NCBI GenBank assembly: GCA_963702995.1
Contig: OY969783.1
Span: 1,674,001-1,738,000, forward strand
Origin: MFD04580-c1 sp963702995
GTDB lineage: Bacteria > Planctomycetota > Phycisphaerae > Tepidisphaerales > Tepidisphaeraceae
Direction of reading: 5' to 3'
DNA length: 64,000 nt
How positions within the stretch are numbered: position 1 is the stretch's first letter; every line of letters begins with the position of its first letter. The notes below the pieces were generated by a model. That model was given only the letters and a program-made list of their open reading frames with translations. It ran no database searches and was not told the DNA's origin. This document shows positions 1 through 10,326 of this stretch, in pieces. Position numbers and translations under genes: made by a program.

Positions 1-1
1 C

Positions 2-1249
2 ATCCACTGGGGGCTGTACGCGATCCCCGCCGGCGTCTGGAAGGGGAAGGCCGTTCGCCCCAGCAGCGAGTGGGTCATGGCCCATGTCCCGATCCCGGTA
101 AAGGAGTACGAGCCGCTGGCCACCCAGTTTAACCCGACCGAATTCGACGCTGATGCCTGGGTGAAGGTCGCCGAGGATGCGGGGATGAAGTACATCGTCA
201 TCACTGCCAAGCATGGCGACGGCTTCGCGATGTATCGGTCGAAGGCCTCGACCTATAATATTTATGATGCGACGCCGTTCCACCGGGACCCGCTCAAGGA
301 GCTGGCGGAGGCGTGCAAGCGGCGCGGGATGAAGCTCGGCTTCTATTACTCCCAATCGGTTGACTGGCACGAGCCGGGCGGCGAAGGCAATTCATGGGAC
401 TTCGAGCGGGATAGCGTCAAGGATAAGAACGGCGCATTCGATCACTACCTGAAGACGAAAGTGGAGCCTCAGGTGCGGGAACTGCTGACCGAGTACGGCC
501 CCGTCTGTGAGCTTTTCTTCGATACGCCGGCGCTGATGACGCCTCAGCGCGCCCAGCCGATCGCGGACCTTGTTCATTCGCTCCAGCCGGCGTGCCTTAT
601 TGACGGCCGCCTCGGCGTGCCGGGCGATTACCAGACGATGGGGGACAATGGGATCCCCTCGGCCAATGTCGGCGCCGACTGGGAGACCCCGGGCGAGTTG
701 AACCACAACTGGGGCTTCGATCAGAACGACCACGATTACAAGTCTCCCAGCCAGGTCCTGTTCACGCTAGTGGATGTGGCGAGCAAGGGCGGGAACTACC
801 TGCTCGACGTCGGGCCGACGGCCCAAGGCGTGATCCCCGTCGTCGCTCGGGAGAACCTGGCGGCCGCCGGAAGATGGCTGAAGGTGAACGGCGACGCCGT
901 CTATGGCGCGGGCCCGTCGCCATTCGAGGAAGGGTTTGGCGGCTTCGGCAGGAAGCTGCAAGAGGGGAACGGGAAGACAGTGTTCCTGCCCTTCCTCGAT
1001 TGGCGCTGCACATCGGTTCCGGGGAAGCTCTACTTCACAGTCTTTCACTGGTCGAGCAACGGCTTTCGGATCCCGGCGTTCAAGAACGAGATCAAGAAGG
1101 CCTACTTCCTGCATGACCCCGACCAGACGAGCCTTCCCGTCACGGTCGCGCAAGGTCACCGCATCGTGCAGGTGCCCCACTACGCCCCGAACGTGATGGC
1201 AAGTGTGATCGTGGTGGAGTACGCGGGCGAGAGAATCGAACGGGAGTGA
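2..1249 (+). CDS. Alpha-L-fucosidase, GH29 (5' end cut by window)
   Basis: The reading frame is open from the window edge, so the N-terminus lies outside. The first visible residues, HWGLYAIPAG, are the conserved start of the GH29 barrel. They are followed by KYIVITAKHGDGFAMY, the other family signature. The Asp in ELFFDTP (codon at 521-523) sits where GH29 enzymes have the catalytic nucleophile. The family removes alpha-linked L-fucose from glycans, usually in the periplasm or outside the cell; a signal peptide cannot be checked here. The C-terminal 120 residues form the usual small beta domain. The next gene is a rhamnogalacturonan lyase, so the pair fits breakdown of plant or algal polysaccharide. 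The family call is firm; substrate linkage is unknown. Confidence 0.85.
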   Translation: MHWGLYAIPAGVWKGKAVRPSSEWVMAHVPIPVKEYEPLATQFNPTEFDADAWVKVAEDAGMKYIVITAKHGDGFAMYRSKASTYNIYDATPFHRDPLKELAEACKRRGMKLGFYYSQSVDWHEPGGEGNSWDFERDSVKDKNGAFDHYLKTKVEPQVRELLTEYGPVCELFFDTPALMTPQRAQPIADLVHSLQPACLIDGRLGVPGDYQTMGDNGIPSANVGADWETPGELNHNWGFDQNDHDYKSPSQVLFTLVDVASKGGNYLLDVGPTAQGVIPVVARENLAAAGRWLKVNGDAVYGAGPSPFEEGFGGFGRKLQEGNGKTVFLPFLDWRCTSVPGKLYFTVFHWSSNGFRIPAFKNEIKKAYFLHDPDQTSLPVTVAQGHRIVQVPHYAPNVMASVIVVEYAGERIERE

Positions 1250-1319
1250 GAGCGGCCGCATCAGGGCGTGTGCGTTCCTTGACTCCGACTCCGCATGTCA
1301 TCCTTTGAGAGCTACCCCA

Positions 1320-4300
1320 ATGAGCAATCGATCTTATCCGTCCCCCTCACGGCTCGCGATGTCCATCGCCGGGCGATGCGGTGTTTTCGGTCTGTTTGCC
1401 GTTCTGAACGTCGCCCTGCTCTTGCGGCCGAGCACCGCTACGGCCAACGCCGCGGGAGGCGGTAATGGGACCGGGCCGATGTGACGGTGGTTGACAATGG
1501 CGACGGCACGGTGACGGCCGCCAACGGGGTTGTTTCGATCGTCATCGTGAAAAAGACATCGCGGCTGGACGCCGTCACCTACACCTACAACAACAACGGA
1601 ACGCCGCGGACCAGCCAGATGCTGCAAGGGAAGGGGCAGTATTACTACGGCGGGTTCAGCCTGGGCAGCGGGACGTTTGTCTATTCTCTGGCGGCCGACC
1701 CCGCGACCAACGGCGGCAACTATGCCGATGTAAAGCTCGTCAGCGAGTCGGCAACCAACGGGGTGATGGAGACGCATTTCTCGCTCCTGCGCGGGTCTCC
1801 GGGGTACTACTCCACCGCCATTATGACCCATCGGAAGCAGGACGCGGCGTTCGAGGTGGGGGCGTGGGGCGTTGTGTCGCGGGTGCCGCCGACCTTCAAC
1901 TGGCTGACGGCCGATGAGCGGCGAAACTTCTTCATCGGTGATCGCACCAAGAGCGGGATGAAGGTCCCCAATTCGCCGCACGAGATCACCGTGAACCTCG
2001 ACGGCAGCCGCCAGGGGGAGTTCGCCGACAAATTTATCTACGGCCAGGACCATGCGGACCTACGGGCGTGGGGCTGGAGCAGCGTCGGACAGGGCGGGCT
2101 GAACGTGGGCATCTGGATGATGACCAACATGGATTTCAGCAACGGAGGCCCGCTGAAACGCGACGTGTCGGTCTATCCATACAGCGAATTGAACAACTCG
2201 ATCCTGACGGGTGAACTCGGCATGGGATCGGACGGGTTCCTCGCCGCGGGCGAGGAATGGGCCAAGACCTGCGGGCCGTGGTTCATCTACATGAACGCCG
2301 CTCCGGCGTCCGTCACCGGCGCCAGCGAGGCGGCGCAGGCCCTTTACCACGACGCCCTGGCCCAGGCGAGCGCGGAGAAGGCCGCGTGGCCGTACGGTTG
2401 GTTCAAGCACGACAGTTACGCGCCCCAGACCGGCCGCGGCGCCGTCAAGGGCAGGCTTGTGATCGACGACAGCGGCAACCCCCATGCGTCGGCCGCCGGG
2501 TTGTGGGTCGGGTTGGAGCAGCAACCGCGGACCATCAAGGCCGCTTACGACTTCCAGAAATGGTCCAAGCCGTATCAGGTCCTGGGTGCGGGCCGAGGCG
2601 GATGGATCGTTCTCCATCCCCCATGTGCTACCCGGCGAGAACTACTCCCTTTGGGCGTTTGGGCCCGGGGCGGCCGGAACGTTCCTCTCGCAAAACCTCA
2701 CCGGCGGCAACCCGCCGATTCTGTTTAATCTTCCGGCCAAGCCGTTCGCCGCTACGGTGACGGCGGGTGCGACGAGCGACCTCGGAACGATCACCTGGAC
2801 GCCGACGCGGGTGGGCCCGACGGTGTTCGAGATCGGCTTCCCCAACCGCAAAGCGAGCAAGTTCCGACATGGTGAGGATTTCTGGTCGCCCGAAAAGCCG
2901 CCGAAGCTCGGGTTCCCGACGCCGATCTGGGGCGGCCAGATGTTCTTCCCCGCCGATTTCCCCGGAGGCATGGCTTACACCGTCGGGAAGAGCCGCTGGG
3001 CGACCGACTGGAACTACGTCCTCCCCTCCCTGCCCGATGCGGCCGGGGCGTATCAGCCCTGCACCGGAACAATCCACTTCAACCTGGCCGAGGCGCCCGC
3101 CAGCGAGGCGACCGCGTCGATCTACCTGGGCTGTGCCGGGGATGACGGCGGGCACGTGGTGGTCAGCGTCAACGACACCGACCTGGCCACGACCCCCGGC
3201 GTCACGGCGACGCCGAACCCCCTCAACGCCCATGACATCGACCGCAGGAACGGGGGCGTTGGAGGCTTCAACCCGCCGTACTCGGATGACAGCAGCATTC
3301 ACTTCGGCGATCACGGGCCCTTCTCTGATGAGCGGTTGACCTTCCCCGCCAAGCTTCTGCATGCGGGGCAGAACACGATCACGATCAGGATGGATGCGAA
3401 GAGCCTCACCGCCTATCTCATGGTGGACTATCTTCGCCTGGAACTGACCGGCTTCGTGCCCCCCGCGCCGGCAAGCGTCACGGCGTACGCGGGGAACCGC
3501 CAGAACCAGGTCTGCTGGCCGGTGGTGCCTGGCGCGACCGCTTACAATCTGCTCCGCTCGACCACGGCCGCCGGTGGCTACGCCCCCCTTGCGACGGGCG
3601 TGATCGGTCCGGTGGCCGGGAGCGGGCCCCGCATGGTGACGTACACGGACACCGCGGCCGCCAACGGGACGCAATATCATTACGTCGCGCAGTCCGTGAA
3701 CCCGATCGGGCCAGCGCCCTATCCGCGCCCAGCGCCGCTGTGACGCCGACAGAGTTGCTGCCGACGCGATCACCCGCGGCGCCGCTTGACCTGAAGGTCG
3801 TGGGCTCCGGTCATCACCAGGTGGAGCTGACATGGAGCCCTTCACCGGGCGCGAACTACTACAGCCTCTGGCGGACGACGCTCTACGAGAACGGCATCGG
3901 CGGCACGTACCCCATCGGCACGATCCTTCTCGAGGACGCGATCACGGCGACGCGCTTCGTGGACACGTCTCCGACGGACGGGAAGCTTTACAGTTACCAG
4001 GCCCGCGCGATCAATGCGGCCGGTGAGAGCGACCTTTCGACCGCCGTGACCGCCACCCCGCTCCCGCCGCCGCCGGCGGCCGCCCCGGGATCGCTCACCG
4101 GTGCCTGGGTCAAGATCAGGAACGCCGACGCGATCACGCTGAAATGGTCGCCTGTGCCCGGTGCGACCGGCTACGTCGTCTACCGCTCCCCGCGCCCGGA
4201 TGGGCAGTTCCGCTGGCCGGAGGATTTTGTCACGACCCTCGTCGAGACGACCTACACCGATAAGAACAGCGACAAGAAAGACGCGAAGAAGGCTGATAAG

Positions 4301-4396
4301 CCGTTGGTGCCCGGCGCCGACTACTCCTACCAGGTCACCGCCGTGAACGTCGCCGGTGTCTCGCCTTCGGCGACGGTTCACGTCGAGGCCAAGTAG
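1320..4396 (+). CDS. Secreted rhamnogalacturonan lyase (PL4) with C-terminal Fn3 domains, three frameshifts
   Basis: An ATG at 1320 opens a signal peptide (hydrophobic GVFGLFAVLNVALLL, then a TATANA-like cleavage region). The frame changes near 1468, and VVDNGDGTVTAANGVVSI follows, the typical start of a PL4 catalytic domain (about 1481-2330). The frame changes again near 2580; DGSFSIPHVLPG continues the second, Fn3-like lyase domain, and a beta-sandwich domain containing VFEIGFPNRKAS follows (about 2800-3450). After a third change near 3718 come Fn3 repeats (about 3460-4390). PL4 enzymes cleave rhamnogalacturonan I by beta-elimination. Domain order is intact across the breaks, so sequencing indels are likelier than a decayed gene, but a pseudogene cannot be excluded. 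Confidence 0.75.
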
Positions 4397-4529
4397 CCCC
4401 TGCGGCGTCTTTCCTCGGCGACAGCACGCGGGTGGCTGACGCGGCGCGTCAGAGCGGTGTCCCCCCGGCGAGCGGGTCGTTGTTGCCCCGAGCGGCGTCT
4501 GAGCGAGCCGCGACCTTGAGGGGAGCGGA

Positions 4530-4613
4530 TGGGCTTGTCGGGCGCGGAGCGTCCGTCGTCGGCGGATCGGATTCCGGAGGGGTCAGAGACCGCTTCCTCA
4601 CGGGCGCGGATCG
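4530..4613 (+). repeat. Direct repeat, copy 1 (about 84 bp)
   Basis: This block recurs with small changes at 4841-4925. Both copies run from TGGGCT(T/G)GTCGGGCGCGG through GGATTCCGGAGGGGTC to the shared terminal motif CGCTTCCTCACGGGCGCGG. They lie in the non-coding stretch between the lyase gene and trpE (4397-5048), where I see no gene. Confidence 0.7.
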
Positions 4614-4692
4614 CGTGTGGCCCGCGCGGCGTACGGGTGATCTGCGGCGGTGAGAGGAGGTCCGAAAACTCTCCGTTGAAGGGACGGCTGCC

Positions 4693-4811
4693 AACGAGCC
4701 GCGCCCGTGAGGAAGCGGGGCCCGCCGGAGGCGGGCATCAAGCGCCCGCGCGAAAACTCAGTCGCCGAGTACGGCGACTGCCCGCTTCCTCACGGGCGCG
4801 GCTCGTTGAGT
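4693..4811 (-). repeat. MITE-like element with inverted terminal motif and internal hairpin, copy 1
   Basis: The element begins with ACGAGCCGCGCCCGTGAGG and ends with its inverse complement. Near the right end is a perfect hairpin, CAGTCGCCG-agta-CGGCGACTG (4759-4780). Related elements with the same parts lie at 11838-11943 and 56178-56320. No coding capacity and no transposase. Confidence 0.7.
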
Positions 4812-4840
4812 GCCCGTTCCGCATTTGGTGACGGAGTGGT

Positions 4841-4925
4841 TGGGCTGGTCGGGCGCGGGGCGACCGTCGCCGGCGCGTCGGATTCCGGAGGGGTCGCAAA
4901 CCGCTTCCTCACGGGCGCGGCTCGT
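4841..4925 (+). repeat. Direct repeat, copy 2
   Basis: Second copy of the block at 4530-4613. It ends in another copy of the terminal motif (4901-4925) found in the MITE-like elements. Confidence 0.7.
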
Positions 4926-5034
4926 CGAGCGCCGTTCCGCATCGGGTGACGGGCGATTGAGCTGCACGGGCGCGGGGGGCTCGAAGCCATCGCGGCCGGC
5001 GCGGTGGGCTTCTGGCAACGGCGGGGGCGATCTC

Positions 5035-5040
5035 TACAAT
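5035..5040 (+). promoter_or_regulatory. -10 box of trpE
   Basis: TACAAT lies 8 bases before the trpE ATG. The predicted transcription start falls almost on the start codon, so the mRNA would be leaderless or nearly so. No clear -35 box is visible. Confidence 0.5.
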
Positions 5041-5048
5041 TTCACTCC

Positions 5049-6594
5049 ATGCGCCGATATTTTCCGGATTTTGAGGGGTTCAAAGCCGCCGCTCGCGATG
5101 CCGAGATCATCCCGGTCTACCGCCAGTTGCTGGCCGATCGCCTGACGCCCGTCAGCGCGTTCGAGGTCGTGGGGGCGCGAGGAACACGCGTTCCTGCTGG
5201 AAAGCGTCATCGGCGGGGAGAAGATCGCCCGCTACAGTTTCATCGCCACGCGACCGTCGCTGATCTACCAGGTGACGGCGGGCAAGGCCCAGGTGCTGCG
5301 CCCTGGGTCTTTACGGATCAGCGCCGACTCCAATCGCGAATTCATCGCCGATGACCCGCTTGCCGATCTGCAACGTCTCCTGCCCCCCGGCCGCTATTTC
5401 AACGATGCGAACCTGCCTGCGTTCACAGGCGGGCTCGTCGGCTATGCCGGGTATGACACGATCCGCTACTACGAAGGCGAGAAGCTCCCCAAGCCCCCCG
5501 CCGACGACCGGCGGCTGCCCGACCTGCTTTTCGGGCTCTATGGCGAGACGATTGTCTTCGACCACGTCGATAAGACCATCAAGGTCGTCGCCAACGCGAA
5601 AATGAACGACCCGGAGCGGCCGACCGATGTTGGGGAGTCGGCGGGCCCGGTGAAGGCGGCGTACGATGACGCCTGCCGGCGGATCGACGAACTGGTCGCC
5701 CGGCTCATGCAGCCGCCCACCAGCCGCATCGGAGAGATCGACCCCTCCGCGCCGCTTACGCTGAAGTATGAAAGCAACTTCACGCGCGAAGGGTTTGAGC
5801 AGGCCGTCCGCGCCGGGCAGGAATACATCAAGGCGGGTGACATCTTTCAGTTCGTCCCGAGCCAGCGCCTCCGCGTCCCCAGTGCGGCCGATCCCTTTGA
5901 CGTCTACCGGGCGCTACGGATCATCAACCCGTCGCCGTTCATGTTCTACCTCAAGAGCCCCTCCTGCACGCTGATTGGGTCGAGCCCGGAGATCCTGGTG
6001 CGGGTCGAGAAGGGGAAGGTGACCAGCCGCCCGCTCGCGGGGACGCGTCGCCGCGGGTCCACGCCGGTGGAGGACAAATTGCTGGAGGCGGAGTTACTGG
6101 CCGACCCGAAGGAGCGGGCGGAGCACATCATGCTGGTGGACCTGCACCGAAACGACGTCGGCCGCGTGAGCAAGGTGGGCTCGGTGCACGTGGATGACGT
6201 GATGACGGTCGAGCGCTACAGCCACGTCATGCACATCACGACCAACGTCAGCGGCCAGCTCGAAGACGGGCGAACGGCGCTCGACGCCCTGCGCGTCTCG
6301 CTTCCGGTGGGGACCGTCAGCGGCGCCCCCAAGATCCGGGCGATGCAGATCATTGACGAACTGGAGCCCACCCGCCGCGGCCCGTATGGCGGCGCGGTCG
6401 GCTACATCGACTTCAGCGGCGATCTGGACACCTGCATCGCCCTTCGAACGATCGTCTGGAAGAACGGCGTCTTCGACGTCCAGGCCGGCGCCGGCGTGGT
6501 CGCCGATTCCGTCCCCGCGACCGAGTATGAAGAGACCTTGACCAAGGCCAAGGCGATGCTCAAGGCGGTGGAGATCGCGGAGAAGGGGTTTTGA
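5049..6594 (+). CDS. trpE: Anthranilate synthase component I, one frameshift
   Basis: Converts chorismate and glutamine-derived ammonia to anthranilate, the first step of tryptophan synthesis. The N-terminus (RRYFPDFEGFKAA, then LTPVSAFE) is in one frame. Near 5178 the frame shifts and FLLESVIGGEKIARYSF continues the family pattern. The chorismate-binding domain is complete: GSSPEILVRV, PLAGTRRRG, LVDLHRNDVGRVS, LPVGTVSGAPKIRAMQII and QAGAGVVADSVP. Total length of about 515 residues is normal for TrpE. No amidotransferase (trpG) gene is adjacent. The ATG at 5049 is supported by the N-terminal match and the -10 box just upstream. The frameshift in an essential biosynthetic gene is most likely a sequence error. 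Confidence 0.9.
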
Positions 6595-6766
6595 AGGCGG
6601 TCGTTGGGATACCGGGGGGCCAGTCGCAGCTACGTCTGACCGAACGCCGATCACAGACGCGAGATCCTGGCCGGGCTTCCACGCTGCCATTGTTGAGGTT
6701 GTCATTGACTCGTCCCAAGCGAGCGGGACGAATTCTGTCGTCGATGCGGCCGGCGCTCGACTGCAC

Positions 6767-6772
6767 TACAAT
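6767..6772 (+). promoter_or_regulatory. -10 box of panB
   Basis: TACAAT ends 6 bases before the panB ATG at 6779, again placing the transcription start at or next to the start codon. The -35 region is not recognisable. Confidence 0.45.
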
Positions 6773-6778
6773 GCCTAA

Positions 6779-7750
6779 ATGCCGCTCCCCCTTCCTAAGC
6801 CGTCGCCACTGACCCGGAAGGTGACGTTGAACGACCTTCGCGCCGCCCGGTCCGGCGGCTTGAAGGTGGCGATGCTCACCTGTTACGACTTCACCACTGC
6901 CGGGCTCATGCAAAGGGCGGGCGTTCCGGCCCTGCTGGTCGGGGACTCCGCGGCCAATGTCGTGCTCGGCTATCCGAGCACCCTGCCGATCTCGCTTTCC
7001 CTCCTGATTGAACTGACAGCCGCCGTACGACGCGGCGCGCCCCTTGCCTTCGTGGTCGGCGATATGCCATTCGGGTCGTATCACGGTTCGTTAGGTTCCG
7101 CTGTACGCAACGTCTGTAAGATGGTGAAAAGAACGGGTTGCGATTGTGTGAAGCTGGAGGTGTCCGAGGGGCACGCGCCGCTGGTCCGTTCGCTCGCGGA
7201 TGCGGGGGTCGCCGTGATGGCCCACATCGGCTTAAAGCCACAGAGTGTCGGTCTTCTGGGCGGATACCGCTTTCAAGGGCGGACGGCCACCGAGGCGGGC
7301 GTGTTGGTGGACCTGGCTCGGCGGATGACCACGTATGGCGCCGCGTCAGTCCTGCTGGAGGCGGTCCCGCCCGAGGTGGGCCAGGCGGTGGTGGAGGCCG
7401 TGGACGTCCCGGTGATCGGGTGCGGCGCCGGGCCGTACTGTCATGGGTCGGTGGTGGTCACGCACGACACCGTCGGCCTGACGGCGGCCGCTCCCCGGTT
7501 CGCGCCGAAGCTGGGGGATCTGGGGACGCCGAGCGTTCGGCTGTTTGGCGAGTATGTAAGACAGGTGAGTGAGGGGCGCTACCCCGCCCCGGAACATAAC
7601 TACACGATGCCGGCCGGGGAGCGGGAGGCGTTCGCCGTCCGGATGCGCGGCCATGGAATTGGCCTATCGGACGGTGATGTGGAAGTGGCCGGTGAGGCCG
7701 ACGGGGTTGCGGCGTCGGAGCGTCCGGCGGCCGCACAGTTCGAAACGTAA
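6779..7750 (+). CDS. panB: 3-methyl-2-oxobutanoate hydroxymethyltransferase
   Basis: First committed step of pantothenate (coenzyme A) synthesis: transfers a hydroxymethyl group from methylene-tetrahydrofolate to 2-oxoisovalerate. The 323-residue protein has the family motifs in order: MLTCYDFTTA near the N-terminus, metal-binding LVGDSAANVVLG and VVGDMPFGSY, HIGLKPQS, and the active-site Glu region SVLLEAVPP. Length is slightly above the usual 260-290 because of a C-terminal tail after HNYTMP. Stands alone, without panC. There is no Shine-Dalgarno sequence; see the -10 box at 6767. Confidence 0.92.
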   Translation: MPLPLPKPSPLTRKVTLNDLRAARSGGLKVAMLTCYDFTTAGLMQRAGVPALLVGDSAANVVLGYPSTLPISLSLLIELTAAVRRGAPLAFVVGDMPFGSYHGSLGSAVRNVCKMVKRTGCDCVKLEVSEGHAPLVRSLADAGVAVMAHIGLKPQSVGLLGGYRFQGRTATEAGVLVDLARRMTTYGAASVLLEAVPPEVGQAVVEAVDVPVIGCGAGPYCHGSVVVTHDTVGLTAAAPRFAPKLGDLGTPSVRLFGEYVRQVSEGRYPAPEHNYTMPAGEREAFAVRMRGHGIGLSDGDVEVAGEADGVAASERPAAAQFET

Positions 7751-7818
7751 GCGGCCGGGCGAGAAGCCCCGGCGGGCCATCCCTCTCTGATTCCCATTCG
7801 TCTACAGGAGATCGGACA

Positions 7819-9411
7819 ATGAACAGGTTTAAGAAGTCTCTTGCCGCGTTGACGCTTGGAGCGTCGGGCGTGGCCGCCTGCCTCGTGGGGGCTAACCTGG
7901 TGCAGAACGTCAAGTTCGCCCATGCCCGTGAGGAGGTCGAATCGACCCGTCAGCAACTGGCGACGGTGAATGACCTGGCGGTGGTCTTCCGCAACGTCGG
8001 CAAGGTGGTTGAGCCGTCGGTGGTCAATATCCAGGTGCACAAGACGATCAAGACCGGTCCACGGGCGCTGCCGTTCGATGAGGACACGCTCCGCAAGTTC
8101 TTCCCGGATCGGAACAACGGCGGCGGCGATGCCAAGCCTGATGCCCCGGACAACGGCGGCGGCGACGAGGAAGGCTCTGCCGAGCAGATCGGCACGGGCT
8201 CGGGCGTGATTATGGAGGTTCAGGGCGGCTCGGGCTACATCCTGACGAACAACCACGTGGCGGGCGGCGCGACGGAACTGACGGTGACGCTCGCCGACGG
8301 CCGCGTGATTAAGCCCAGCCAGGTGAAGGTCCTTGGGGCCGACCCCAAGAGTGATCTGGCCGTGGTGAAGATCGAGGCCGACCGTCTGATCGCCGCCAAG
8401 TGGGGCAACAGCGACGAGCTCGAGCGGGGCGACTGGGTAATGGCCTTCGGCAGCCCGTTCGGCTACATCGGCTCGATGACGCACGGGATCGTCAGCGCCC
8501 TGAACCGTCAGGCGGGCATCCTCGCCAGCCAGCAGGGGTACGAGAACTTCATCCAGGTCGATGCCCCGATCAACCCCGGGAACAGCGGCGGCCCGCTGAC
8601 CAACCTCCACGGCGAAGTGGTCGGCATCAATACCGCCATCGCCTCGCGCTCGGGCGGCTTCCAGGGGATCGGCTTCGCCATCCCGTCGAACCAGGCAAAG
8701 ATGGTGTATGCCGCGTTGAAGGACAAGGGCAAGGTCGTTCGCGGCTGGCTCGGCGTCAGCATCAGCGATGTCGCCCATGACCTGCCGCTTGCCAAGAGCT
8801 TTGGCTATAACGAAGAAGGCGGCGTTCTAATCCAGGAGACCTTCGCCAACACCCCGGCCACCGGCAAGCTTCAGCGCGGCGATATCGTTACCGAGCTGGG
8901 TGGCAAGAAGGTCGAGAACGTCCAGCAGCTCCGGAACATCGTCGCCTCCACGGCGCCCGGGGCCGACCTGAAGTTCACCGTCTGGCGCGACAACAAGACC
9001 CAGGAAGTGTCGATCAAGATCGGTGAGCAGCCGGAAGACCTGGCGGCCGTCGCCACCCGCAGCGGCGGCAAGGCCGGCCCCAATGCCTCGGCCGACAACC
9101 AGAAGAGCGCCGAAGCCCTCGGCCTGCGTCTGGCGAGCCCCAGCGATGACATCCTTCAGAAGTACGGCCTGTCCGACGTGAAGGAGGGCGCGATCGTGAT
9201 TCGCGTCGCTCCTCGCAGCCCGGCCGCCAAGGCCGGCATCCGCGAAGGGGACGTCATCACCCGCGTCGGCGGTAAGACGGTCGCCAACGCCGAAGAGGCG
9301 GTCGATTCGATCACCAAGCAGCGGACCGACAAGGGCATCCGCTTCTATGTGACCAACGCCACCGGCTCGCGGTTCGTGTTCGTCGATGACCCGCAAGGCG
9401 ACAAGAAGTAA
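7819..9411 (+). CDS. HtrA/DegP-like periplasmic serine protease with two PDZ domains
   Basis: ATP-independent protease and chaperone for misfolded envelope proteins. A signal anchor occupies about residues 8-30. The trypsin-like domain carries the full catalytic triad: His146 (TNNHVAGG), Asp179 (KSDLAVVKI) and Ser256 (NPGNSGGPL). Two PDZ domains follow (about 300-400 and 430-520), the second containing PAAKAGIREGDVITRVGGK. The 530 residues are slightly longer than usual because of a Gly/Asp-rich linker near 100-120. An AGGAG sequence about 10 bases before the ATG is a normal ribosome binding site. A strong terminator follows, so the gene is probably monocistronic. Confidence 0.92.
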   Translation: MNRFKKSLAALTLGASGVAACLVGANLVQNVKFAHAREEVESTRQQLATVNDLAVVFRNVGKVVEPSVVNIQVHKTIKTGPRALPFDEDTLRKFFPDRNNGGGDAKPDAPDNGGGDEEGSAEQIGTGSGVIMEVQGGSGYILTNNHVAGGATELTVTLADGRVIKPSQVKVLGADPKSDLAVVKIEADRLIAAKWGNSDELERGDWVMAFGSPFGYIGSMTHGIVSALNRQAGILASQQGYENFIQVDAPINPGNSGGPLTNLHGEVVGINTAIASRSGGFQGIGFAIPSNQAKMVYAALKDKGKVVRGWLGVSISDVAHDLPLAKSFGYNEEGGVLIQETFANTPATGKLQRGDIVTELGGKKVENVQQLRNIVASTAPGADLKFTVWRDNKTQEVSIKIGEQPEDLAAVATRSGGKAGPNASADNQKSAEALGLRLASPSDDILQKYGLSDVKEGAIVIRVAPRSPAAKAGIREGDVITRVGGKTVANAEEAVDSITKQRTDKGIRFYVTNATGSRFVFVDDPQGDKK

Positions 9412-9434
9412 ATTTGGGTGACGGCATAACCAAG

Positions 9435-9466
9435 CGAGCGGGCGTCGAAAGACGCCCGCTCGTTTT
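9435..9466 (+). terminator. Rho-independent terminator after the HtrA-like gene
   Basis: Perfect 12-bp stem CGAGCGGGCGTC, GAAA tetraloop, then the inverse complement and TTTT. It begins 24 bases after the protease stop codon. Confidence 0.85.
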
Positions 9467-9482
9467 CGTGCGCTGTGGATTT

Positions 9483-9679
9483 CGTAGGGCACGCATTGCG
9501 TGCCGCCAGCTCGCCCGTTCGATTGAGGGGGGGACAAATCCGTACCACGTCGCGGCCCCGTCGGCCCGCGTCGCGCGGGCGCTCGGCTTGCCCAGGCGCG
9601 ATCCCCGTCGTCTCATTTTGATCGGACCTTTGCTCGCCAGTCCCGGCCCCGGCGGCGGCACGCGATACGTCCCCTACGA
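9483..9679. repeat. Long inverted repeat with GGCACGC arms
   Basis: The left arm CGTAGGGCACGCATTGCGTG (from 9483) pairs imperfectly with the right arm ending at 9679 (GGCACGCGATACGTCCCCTA, from 9657). The right arm overlaps the stop codon of the next gene. It resembles the GGCACAC elements at 45082 and 47131 in style but not in exact sequence. Confidence 0.5.
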
Positions 9680-10099
9680 GGCCGCCTGGACGGGCGCGAG
9701 GGCTTTGTATTGGTCCAGGATCGGCAGCCGTGCCGGCGCGAGGAGGATGGCGCCCGCGTGGCCGCGGTCGCGCGGCTCGATGAACGAGGCGACCCGGCAC
9801 GCCCGCCGCTTCCCGCGAATCACGCCGACGGTGTATTCGGCCGTGAAGACGTAATGATAGTGATTCTTGCGCGTGCCGTAGATGACGTTGATCACCTGGA
9901 GGTTCGCCGCCCCCGGGACGGGGAACTGCCGGGCGATGCGCGGCGTCAGACGGAAGCTGTCGCCGCGCCCGAAGTTCATCCCCCAGTCGCGGGCGAGCTC
10001 CCGCAGGGCCGTGCTCGACCGCTGCCGACCCGAGATCTCCCGCCCATACGCAACTCCCGTAATGCCCGTCAGGATGGCCAGAAGGTTCAGCGGCGACAT
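9674..10099 (-). CDS. Protein of unknown function (141 aa)
   Basis: Begins at ATG with a hydrophobic N-terminus (LNLLAILTGITGVAYG) that could be a signal or anchor segment. The rest is a soluble basic domain with IARQFPVPGAANLQVINVIY, then HYHYVFTAEYTVGVIRGKRR and ASFIEPRDRG. I recognise no family. Codon use matches the neighbouring real genes and the opposite-strand frames give no sensible protein. It lies downstream of the CX4CH protein on the same strand, separated by about 230 bp containing a palindromic repeat, so it may be transcribed separately. Confidence 0.6.
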   Translation of the reverse strand: MSPLNLLAILTGITGVAYGREISGRQRSSTALRELARDWGMNFGRGDSFRLTPRIARQFPVPGAANLQVINVIYGTRKNHYHYVFTAEYTVGVIRGKRRACRVASFIEPRDRGHAGAILLAPARLPILDQYKALAPVQAAS

Positions 10100-10201
10100 G
10101 GGCGTATTTCGGTCTGACCGATGCGAACCGCGCGGCGGATCTTCGTCTTGGGGCGCGGAGCCGGCCGATCAAAAACTTGGGTGAGCGTCCGAGGCTCGAC
10201 A

Positions 10202-10227
10202 GTGCCGCCGGTGCCCCCCACCGGCGG
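10202..10227. repeat. Palindromic repeat GTGCCGCCGG...CCGGCGG, copy 1
   Basis: GTGCCGCCGGTGCCC, a 4-5 base loop, then CCGGCGG. Other copies are at 15693-15717, 15736-15755 (inverted) and 51702-51726. It can fold into a 7-bp GC hairpin. Confidence 0.6.
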
Positions 10228-10326
10228 TCTTCGGCCGCAAGATGCTCCGCCGGTCGATGGCGCCGGACGGGCATGCCGGCGAGCCACCCGAGCGTCGCGG
10301 CCGGCGTCGGCGTGAGCGCCGCTCGA

